Below are positions 1 through 6,106 of a stretch of 6,106 nucleotides of DNA, in pieces. The notes beneath the pieces are model-generated. The model was not told the DNA's origin. It did no database searches and was given only the letters and a program-made list of their open reading frames with translations. Position 1 is the stretch's first letter; each line of letters opens with the position of its first letter. Source of the stretch: CAZJKE01 sp964555625 (GTDB lineage Bacteria > Planctomycetota > Phycisphaerae > Phycisphaerales > SM1A02); the NCBI GenBank assembly GCA_964555625.1, contig CAZKTE010000071.1, positions 1-6,106 on the forward strand, read 5' to 3'. The position numbers and the translations under genes were made by a program.

Positions 1-51
1 GGAGCCTGGGGCGCCTGCCCGTAAGAGTTTCGCGGGCGATAGCATGTCCGC

Positions 52-1035
52 ATGGCACCTGAGATTCCTCCTGGCGAGCCCTCAATAGAGGCCCCGCTGA
101 GTGGCCAGCGTCTTGACGAACTGGCTGAGGCGGTTGCTGCATCCATCGTTGATGAGCCTCGCACCCGGCATTTGACCACCGCGTATCTGCCTAGTCGCAG
201 GGAGCTCATCGGAGCGATCGATCGCCTCTCCTGGCTGCTGTTCCCTGGCTTCATCGGGCCTCGTGCGCTGGACGAGGAGACCCTGGAAGATCACGTTCGC
301 TCCGTGCTTGCGGCGATCGCTGGCCCACTCTTCCATCAGGTTGCTGGTGCTCTTCGCTACGGGATGGAAGCGGGGACAGCACCGCCCTTTGACGAGCATT
401 GCCCGACGTGCGACGAACAGGCACGCAAGGTTGTCAATGAGATCTTGGGGCAGGTCCCGGTGCTGCGTGGCGTACTTGCCGAGGATGTGCAGGCAGCCTT
501 CGATGGGGATCCAGCTGCCCGTCACACAGATGATGCGGTGTTCTGTTACCCCGGCTTTCGCGCACTATGGATGCACCGAGTTGCGCACGAGTTCTACCGC
601 CGCCAAGTCCCGCTCGTTGGCCGGATCATCGCCGAGCATGCCCATGGTGAAACTGGCATTGACATCCACCCTGGTGCCACGATTGGTCGAGCTTTCTTCA
701 TAGACCACGGAACCGGCGTCGTAATCGGCGAGACGACGGTGATCGGGGACCACTGCAAGATCTACCAAGGCGTGACGCTTGGTGCCCGTTCATTCGAGAA
801 GGATGAACGAGGCGAGTTCAAGCGAGGCACCCGTCGTCACCCGACTCTTGGCGACCGTGTCACCGTCTACGCGGGCGCGACAATTCTTGGCGGCGACGTG
901 GTCATTGGTGATGACTGCATTGTTGCTGGCGGTGTATTCCTGACTCGCTCTGTTGAAGCGGGACACATCGTGCGTGGTCCACGTGCTGACGTCACCTTGA
1001 TTGGCAATCCCGACATCAAGGAAGCGCTCTCCTAG
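52..1035 (+). CDS. Serine O-acetyltransferase, long (EpsC/CysE-like) form
   Basis: The 327-aa product should transfer an acetyl group from acetyl-CoA to L-serine, giving O-acetylserine, the cytoplasmic precursor of cysteine. Residues ~1-170 look like an alpha-helical N-terminal domain. From ~200 to the end there is a left-handed beta-helix of hexapeptide repeats (IHPGAT, VVIGET, VTVYAG, VVIGDD). D204 in DIHPG and H219 in DHGTG are 15 residues apart, the same spacing as catalytic Asp143 and His158 of E. coli CysE. The loop at ~243-268 (LGARSFEKDERGEFKRGTRR) is about ten residues longer than in E. coli, and the N-terminus also exceeds the 273-aa E. coli enzyme. The C-terminus ends EALS, not the terminal Ile that inserts into CysK, so a cysteine synthase complex of E. 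coli type is doubtful (inference). The ATG at 52 is the first in-frame start after a TAG at 40-42; no good Shine-Dalgarno precedes it. Aconitase follows after 33 nt on the same strand. The family call is firm; the cysE or epsC subtype is not. Confidence 0.93.
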   Translation: MAPEIPPGEPSIEAPLSGQRLDELAEAVAASIVDEPRTRHLTTAYLPSRRELIGAIDRLSWLLFPGFIGPRALDEETLEDHVRSVLAAIAGPLFHQVAGALRYGMEAGTAPPFDEHCPTCDEQARKVVNEILGQVPVLRGVLAEDVQAAFDGDPAARHTDDAVFCYPGFRALWMHRVAHEFYRRQVPLVGRIIAEHAHGETGIDIHPGATIGRAFFIDHGTGVVIGETTVIGDHCKIYQGVTLGARSFEKDERGEFKRGTRRHPTLGDRVTVYAGATILGGDVVIGDDCIVAGGVFLTRSVEAGHIVRGPRADVTLIGNPDIKEALS

Positions 1036-1068
1036 GCGCGGTAGAATTCGGAGTCTGAGTGATCCGCG

Positions 1069-3726
<2,658 letters not shown>

Positions 3727-3740
3727 ACTGTCAGTAGTTG

Positions 3741-3777
3741 CGCAACGGCCCGGTGCTTCCAGCACCGGGCCGTTGCG
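3741..3777. terminator. Perfect 17-bp hairpin, probable bidirectional terminator
   Basis: Bases 3741-3757 pair without mismatch to 3761-3777 around a 3-nt loop (TCC). The stem is mostly G-C. It begins 14 nt after the acnA stop and lies downstream of the minus-strand cluster ending at 3840, so it separates two convergent transcripts. Neither side has the T-run of a classical intrinsic terminator. It may therefore act as a bidirectional terminator lacking a U-tract, or as a 3'-end barrier to exonucleases. Function is inferred from position and stability. Confidence 0.8.
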
Positions 3778-3839
3778 TGGTCACTGCGACGAGCGACGCG
3801 AAGGGGTATGGAGGAGAGAGGAATGAGAGCGTGTTGTAC

Positions 3840-4058
3840 TCAGGCCCCTATCGCCTCGAACTCGCCGCTGCGGGATGCATCCTTGCCGCGCACAGTCTTG
3901 CCGTGCTCGGACTCGGCGATCGCCGCGTGAATGTGCTCGAGCAGTCGTACTCGAACGCGGTTCTTGCTTGCGTGCGCCTCTCGTACGAAGTGGGCCGGAA
4001 TGGCCTCTTCGGTCGTTTGTTCAGGCGCAGGCGTGTTGTCGAAGTTGATGTATTCCAC
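3840..4058 (-). CDS. Small hypothetical protein (72 aa) overlapping the sigma gene
   Basis: I do not recognise this product. It is polar and charged, with no membrane segment, signal peptide or Cys/His metal motif. One amphipathic helix is likely around residues 33-52 (KNRVRVRLLEHIHAAIAESE). The start would be GTG at 4058, 12 nt downstream of GGAGG (minus strand 4075-4071), and it overlaps the last 38 nt of the sigma gene in another frame. Support for coding: mostly G or C at third codon positions, balanced amino-acid composition, and continuation past the sigma stop for 180 nt with no better reading on either strand. Opposing frames give Arg/Ser-rich shadow translations. The overlap suggests translational coupling with the sigma factor. 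A regulator of that factor is conceivable, but no anti-sigma signature (for example the HxxxCxxC zinc motif) is present. The GTG start and long spacing keep confidence modest. Confidence 0.5.
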   Translation of the reverse strand: MEYINFDNTPAPEQTTEEAIPAHFVREAHASKNRVRVRLLEHIHAAIAESEHGKTVRGKDASRSGEFEAIGA

Positions 4059-4509
4059 GATTTATCCATACCTCCAGCAGTTGTTGGGTCACTCCCAGTT
4101 GTCGAGAAACTCCTTCCCTCGACACGCCCTCGCAGATGGCGAGCCTGACCGCCAGGCGCTCATCTCGCGAGAGTTGATGAATTGACTTGCCCAGCTTGCG
4201 CAGGCCAGCCGGCGTCGGGCGACGAAGCGCGTCGGCCTCGTCCTCGACCACCGCACGATGTAGTCGAATCAGCGGCCGTAGCTGCCGTGCGACGCGATCC
4301 CGAAGCAGGCGTGGCAGCAGGGAGTCATTGGACTCCAGCTGGTCGAGGTCGTACTCGGTGGCACGATCGACGAGCTCGGCAAAGAGATCCTGGCAGATGG
4401 ACTCGGCATCACTTGGGGGCATGTAGCGACGGGCTTCCCGGAAGAGCCCACTGAAACGCTGCTCGAACAAATCGAGCACCCTTCGCGACGTGTTGACTGT
4501 CTCTGCCAT
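4021..4509 (-). CDS. ECF-like RNA polymerase sigma factor (short, divergent)
   Basis: The 162-aa product resembles a two-domain sigma-70 family factor. A region 2-like segment covers ~10-75, with FEQRFSGLFREARRYM and then SDAESICQDLFAELVDR, which matches the ARRYLG...AEDLVQDVF pattern of region 2. A linker follows. A region 4-like segment spans ~105-158, with IHQLSRDERLAVRLAICEGV followed by SREGVSRQLGVTQQLLEVWI, corresponding to the helix-turn-helix that contacts the -35 element. The match is recognisable but degenerate, as in many lineage-specific ECF-like factors. I chose ATG 4509 because AAGGA (4518-4514) sits 4 nt upstream. A TTG at 4638 would extend the frame to 205 aa, but the extra 43 residues resemble no sigma N-terminus. 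It overlaps the 72-aa ORF at its 3' end and is divergent from the 87-aa ORF. Target promoters and signal are unknown. A non-sigma DNA-binding protein with the same helix-turn-helix is the main alternative. Confidence 0.7.
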   Translation of the reverse strand: MAETVNTSRRVLDLFEQRFSGLFREARRYMPPSDAESICQDLFAELVDRATEYDLDQLESNDSLLPRLLRDRVARQLRPLIRLHRAVVEDEADALRRPTPAGLRKLGKSIHQLSRDERLAVRLAICEGVSREGVSRQLGVTQQLLEVWINRGIHQLRQHACA

Positions 4510-4513
4510 CGAG

Positions 4514-4518
4514 TCCTT
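4514..4518 (-). promoter_or_regulatory. Ribosome binding site setting the sigma-factor start
   Basis: AAGGA on the minus strand, 4 nt before ATG 4509. The comF start shows the same motif and spacing, which supports this internal start over the longer TTG-initiated reading. Confidence 0.55.
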
Positions 4519-4655
4519 CTCGCGGCCACCAAAGAGGGCCGCACGAGCAGACAAGGCCCCATGCTCGATCCCCTTTCGATGATTCGCGTCTTTTTCCGTC
4601 GGACATGAGAAGGGCGTGAAACGGGGCAAGGTAGGCAAGGACTTGTCGCAACAGC

Positions 4656-4919
4656 ATGCCCATGCACCGTCATGACAACGTCCTTCTTTCCTGGATGGCG
4701 GGCCTCGCGCCTACTCGACGTCGGGCATTGCTCGAGGAGTCTCCGGGCGCGCAGAGCGGACTGCCAATGGAGGCGACCATCTCTCGCCTGGCCGCGACAC
4801 TGCTCGGCGCCTGCGCTGCGGATCACGGCCTGACCACCATGGAGTTGGCCTCGCTGCTGCGACAGCCGCGGCGCGATTCGCTTGCCGGACTCGTCACCCT
4901 CTTGCGCGACGCGCACTAG
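4656..4919 (+). CDS. Small hypothetical protein (87 aa), divergent from sigma gene
   Basis: I do not recognise this product. It is leucine- and alanine-rich, probably all helical (RLAATLLGACAADHG, then TTMELASLLRQ and DSLAGLVTLLRDAH), with no obvious transmembrane segment, signal peptide or catalytic motif. The helical segments after residue ~45 could form a small helix-turn-helix-like bundle, but no family match is claimed. Third codon positions are strongly G/C, and the opposite-strand reading is Arg/Ser-rich, as expected of a shadow. Possible starts are ATG 4656 or ATG 4662. The nearest Shine-Dalgarno-like AAGGA (4637-4641) is 14-20 nt away, so initiation is poorly supported. It ends 46 nt before the comF start on the same strand and could be co-transcribed with it. 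Its 5' end faces the sigma gene across ~146 nt, so shared regulation is possible. Confidence 0.45.
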   Translation: MPMHRHDNVLLSWMAGLAPTRRRALLEESPGAQSGLPMEATISRLAATLLGACAADHGLTTMELASLLRQPRRDSLAGLVTLLRDAH

Positions 4920-4956
4920 CGCAGCGTCCGGGAGACACTGGCTCGGTTGCACATAC

Positions 4957-4961
4957 AAGGA
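4957..4961 (+). promoter_or_regulatory. Ribosome binding site setting the comF GTG start
   Basis: AAGGA followed by a 4-nt spacer and GTG at 4966. The arrangement matches that of the sigma-factor gene. An upstream in-frame TTG at 4882 overlaps the preceding ORF, and a downstream ATG at 5008 has only a distant GGAGG (4989-4993). Confidence 0.5.
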
Positions 4962-4965
4962 AGCG

Positions 4966-5643
4966 GTGGGAGTTCAGGCATGGATCTCGGAGGCCACCTC
5001 GGCCTGGATGGGTGGCGAGGATCCGCCCCCGCTTGATGCAATCGAGGTAACCTCGGCGTCGTCGGCATGCGAGCGCTGTGGATGCATGCGTGCAAGGACT
5101 CCTTGTTCCTGCGTCGATGACCGGCCCTGGGACAGCGTCGTTCGGATCGGCCCCTATGTGGAGCCGCTTTCGACGTGCCTGCGGCTGGGGAAGTACGGCC
5201 GAAACGAGCGGTGCCTGGTACACATCGGCGGCCTGCTGGGTGGGGCGTTGCTGCCGCTTGTGCCGGACGGCGCCGTGATCGTGCCGGTCCCGATGCCTCC
5301 GTTGCGTCGCGCGATGCGAGGAATCGACCACGCGCGTGTCCTGGCAACGGCGGTCGCGCGGGTCGGCCGCTGGCGCATGCGGCGACTGCTTCGTCGTCGC
5401 GGGGGCTCCCCGCAAGCGGGCCGGAGTGCCAGTGAGCGTCGTGACTTCACCGACTCGAGCATGCGACGGACGCGGGCGGTGGTCCCGCCGGTGGTCGTGC
5501 TCGTCGACGATGTACTCACTAGCGGACGCACGGCGGAGGTGGCTGCTGGCCTACTCCGTGGTCGCGGAGCGGGGAGGATCGTGCTGGCAGTTGCTGCGGT
5601 GGCGGAGCCCGCTTCGGGGCAAAAAAAGGAGGAGTTGAGGTGA
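4966..5643 (+). CDS. comF: ComF family protein (phosphoribosyltransferase fold)
   Basis: The 225-aa product has the ComF/GntX layout. A short Cys-rich zinc-ribbon-like segment comes first (C35, C38, C40, C47, C49). Next is an LRLGKYGRNE motif (~73-81), equivalent to the LKY-GR motif of ComF. Then come VPVPMPPLRRAMRGIDHA (~106-123) and the PRPP-binding loop VLVDDVLTSGRT (~178-189, with adjacent D181 and D182). The family includes Bacillus ComFC, needed for transformation, and E. coli GntX. Its biochemical role is poorly defined, but the fold predicts binding of a phosphoribosyl compound. The length is typical. GTG 4966 is chosen from its ribosome site; ATG 5008 would give 211 aa and keep all motifs. 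The tail is charged (QKKEELR), encoded by an A7 run plus a purine-rich stretch. The stop lies 9 nt before the -35 of the rRNA promoter. No competence operon partner is visible, so a DNA-uptake role is not established here. Confidence 0.9.
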   Translation: MGVQAWISEATSAWMGGEDPPPLDAIEVTSASSACERCGCMRARTPCSCVDDRPWDSVVRIGPYVEPLSTCLRLGKYGRNERCLVHIGGLLGGALLPLVPDGAVIVPVPMPPLRRAMRGIDHARVLATAVARVGRWRMRRLLRRRGGSPQAGRSASERRDFTDSSMRRTRAVVPPVVVLVDDVLTSGRTAEVAAGLLRGRGAGRIVLAVAAVAEPASGQKKEELR

Positions 5644-5663
5644 GTCGTGGTCTTGACGGGTGA
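5640..5663 (+). other. Seven-codon ORF overlapping the comF stop
   Basis: A perfect Shine-Dalgarno AAGGAGG (5626-5632) lies 7 nt before GTG 5640, which overlaps the comF TGA as GTGA. That is the usual geometry of a translationally coupled downstream cistron. The frame, however, reads only seven codons (MSRGLDG) before TGA at 5661-5663. It may be chance within purine-rich comF codons, a remnant of a lost downstream gene, or a leader peptide. No product function is claimed. Confidence 0.25.
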
Positions 5664-5680
5664 GGCCGTAGCGGTACGAT
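5653..5680 (+). promoter_or_regulatory. Sigma70-type promoter, probable rRNA operon promoter
   Basis: TTGACG (5653-5658) and TACGAT (5675-5680) are separated by 16 bp. Each differs from consensus at one or two positions. Transcription would start near 5686-5688, giving a ~365-nt leader before 16S, a plausible length. An A7 tract at 5621-5627 lies about 60-66 bp upstream of the expected start and might add upstream-element activity, though it is also coding sequence of comF. No other promoter of this quality was seen between comF and 16S. Confidence 0.65.
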
Positions 5681-5690
5681 GGCCCGCCTT

Positions 5691-5710
5691 GCTCGTCTTT
5701 TTGGGCGAGC
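5691..5710 (+). other. Hairpin at start of rRNA leader
   Basis: Bases 5691-5697 pair with 5704-5710 (7 bp, one G-T) around a T-rich 6-nt loop. It would be the first structure on the nascent leader. It could also slow or end comF transcripts, but no T-run follows it. Confidence 0.4.
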
Positions 5711-5933
5711 GTCGGGGGTTTCTGCGTACCTACGGGAACGCAGTCAGGCTCCTTGGAAAGTGAACAGTCGGGTACACCGCGAGGATGTGCCCGTCAGCTC
5801 GAGCGATCACGCGCGAGTGTTGGCGGGAACAAGAAAACCCCGGGCGCCGATTTCACAGTACGGCGTCCGCAGGGCATCCTCGTGAGCATTAGTGATGCCT
5901 TGATATTGAATCCGGCGAGTTTGCCGCTCGTCG

Positions 5934-5955
5934 GCGCCGGTGCTTGCACCGGTGT
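5934..5955 (+). other. Leader hairpin with CTTG tetraloop
   Basis: CCGGTG (5937-5942) pairs perfectly with CACCGG (5947-5952) around CTTG. The stem extends to 5934/5955 through G-T and C-G pairs. C(UUG)G is a known stable tetraloop in rRNA. It lies just before the boxA-proximal hairpin. Confidence 0.5.
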
Positions 5956-5958
5956 GAC

Positions 5959-5989
5959 CGGCCCGGATCTGTTCTGCAGATGCGGGTCG
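5959..5989 (+). other. boxB-like hairpin directly upstream of boxA
   Basis: The 5959-5971 arm pairs with 5977-5989: twelve pairs including one G-T, with a single G-G mismatch (5966/5982) and a 5-nt loop TTCTG. It ends 4 nt before the boxA-like element. This is the usual order of hairpin then boxA in rRNA antitermination leaders. boxB identity is inferred from order, not from sequence. Confidence 0.45.
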
Positions 5990-5993
5990 CCAG

Positions 5994-6000
5994 GCTCTTT
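5994..6000 (+). promoter_or_regulatory. boxA-like antitermination element
   Basis: GCTCTTT matches the core of the bacterial rRNA boxA (TGCTCTTT in E. coli). The preceding base is G rather than T, and the following CTTCAG departs from the E. coli AACA. It lies ~53 nt before mature 16S, a normal place for NusB/NusE (S10) recruitment onto the rRNA transcript. Confidence 0.55.
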
Positions 6001-6020
6001 CTTCAGTCGAAATGATCGTT

Positions 6021-6036
6021 GTCGCCTTCGGGTGGC
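6021..6036 (+). other. cUUCGg hairpin just before 16S
   Basis: Bases 6021-6026 pair with 6031-6036 (6 bp including two G-T pairs) around TTCG closed by C-G, the extra-stable tetraloop. It ends 16 nt before the predicted mature 16S 5' end and may mark a processing or folding site. Confidence 0.5.
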
Positions 6037-6052
6037 GGCGTTCGAAGAAAAT

Positions 6053-6106
6053 CAATTGAAGAGTTTGATCCTGGCTCAGATTGAACGCTGGCGGCATGGC
6101 TAAAAC
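6053..6106 (+). rRNA. rrs: 16S ribosomal RNA, 5' end (partial)
   Basis: The sequence aligns by eye with the first ~54 bases of bacterial 16S rRNA. TTGAAGAGTTTGATC is followed by the 27F-type site (ends 6079), then GATTGAACGCTGGCGGCATGG. Aligned to E. coli position 1, the mature end falls near 6053. The gene runs off the window. The GCATGGCTAAAAC stretch differs from the common proteobacterial GCAGGCCTAACAC, and GGCGGCATGG recalls Planctomycetota. These few bases do not fix a taxon. Confidence 0.97.

Larger units (their letters stand above)
5687..6052 (+). promoter_or_regulatory. rRNA operon 5' leader
   Basis: This untranslated stretch lies between the predicted start and mature 16S. It holds hairpins at 5691-5710, 5934-5955, 5959-5989 and 6021-6036, and a boxA-like element at 5994-6000. 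Bases ~5711-5930 contain no element I can name. Two open frames crossing it (about 5679-5885 and 5753-6103) have Arg/Ser-rich or patternless translations without ribosome sites, and the second runs into 16S, so I treat them as non-coding. The boundaries rest on the promoter call and on homology of the 16S end. Confidence 0.6.

Noticed and set aside
17..37. Small GCCCG/CGGGC inverted repeat before the acetyltransferase gene
   Set aside because: It has only five base pairs and an 11-nt loop, with no T-run. Such repeats are expected by chance in GC-rich DNA.
3811..3930. Strong purine-rich Shine-Dalgarno-like GGAGGAGAGAGG before ATG 3823, opening a 35-codon plus-strand ORF
   Set aside because: The peptide is Ser/Pro/Cys-rich with no pattern and runs antisense to the 72-codon ORF, and no promoter is visible. 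The motif alone is not enough.
3738..4148. Plus-strand open frame of 136 codons beginning inside the terminator hairpin
   Set aside because: It starts at TTG within the inverted repeat, has no ribosome site, and lies antisense to the better-supported 72-aa and sigma frames.
4510..4638. N-terminal extension of the sigma factor from TTG 4638
   Set aside because: The extra 43 residues look non-coding, and ATG 4509 has a well-placed AAGGA.
4643..4679. TTGTC...GACAA inverted repeat around the start of the 87-codon ORF, considered as an operator
   Set aside because: The 5-bp arms are 27 nt apart, and the repeat is too weak to separate from chance.
4269..4958. Minus-strand open frame of 229 codons
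   Set aside because: Its translation is Arg/Ser-rich and out of frame with the sigma gene it overlaps, so it is a high-GC shadow frame.
5679..5885. 68-codon ORF starting at the ATG that overlaps the rRNA -10 element
   Set aside because: It has no Shine-Dalgarno and no recognisable pattern, and it lies in the predicted rRNA leader. Its ATG is upstream of the predicted transcript start.

Overview
The window is GC-rich bacterial chromosome with conventional codon structure. It carries two housekeeping enzyme genes, a small convergent regulatory-looking cluster, a ComF-family gene, and the promoter, leader and first ~54 bases of a 16S rRNA gene. The 16S 5' end is unmistakable: the conserved 27F-type priming site lies at 6060-6079. 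The GGCGGCATGG motif just after it, the long-form serine acetyltransferase and the divergent ECF-like sigma factor hint at Planctomycetota. That assignment is an inference from memory of family patterns. The rest of the 16S gene would settle it.

Layout. On the + strand, positions 52-1035 encode a serine O-acetyltransferase (cysteine biosynthesis). After a 33-nt gap, 1069-3726 encodes a full-length AcnA-type aconitase (TCA cycle). Fourteen bases after the aconitase stop is a perfect 17-bp inverted repeat with a 3-nt loop (3741-3777). It sits between convergent genes and probably terminates or protects transcripts from both sides. On the - strand, 4021-4509 encodes a short ECF-like sigma factor. 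Its 3' end overlaps a 72-codon ORF of unknown function (3840-4058). Diverging from the sigma gene is an 87-codon ORF of unknown function (4656-4919).

On the + strand, 4966-5643 encodes a ComF-type phosphoribosyltransferase-fold protein. Directly after its stop comes a good sigma70-type promoter (-35 at 5653, -10 at 5675). About 370 nt of untranslated leader follow, with several hairpins and a boxA-like antitermination element, leading into 16S rRNA at about 6053.

How it fits together. The acetyltransferase and aconitase may be co-transcribed but share no obvious pathway step. The sigma factor and its two unknown small neighbours are the least ordinary part: they could form a small regulatory cluster, though nothing in the sequence proves a partnership. 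The comF/rrn junction is very compact. The comF 3' end carries an A7 run, a perfect Shine-Dalgarno sequence and a GTGA stop/start overlap that leads only into a seven-codon ORF crossing the rRNA promoter -35. I do not see convincing evidence for a novel defence or mobile system. No insertion sequence, CRISPR array, tRNA or prophage gene is visible.
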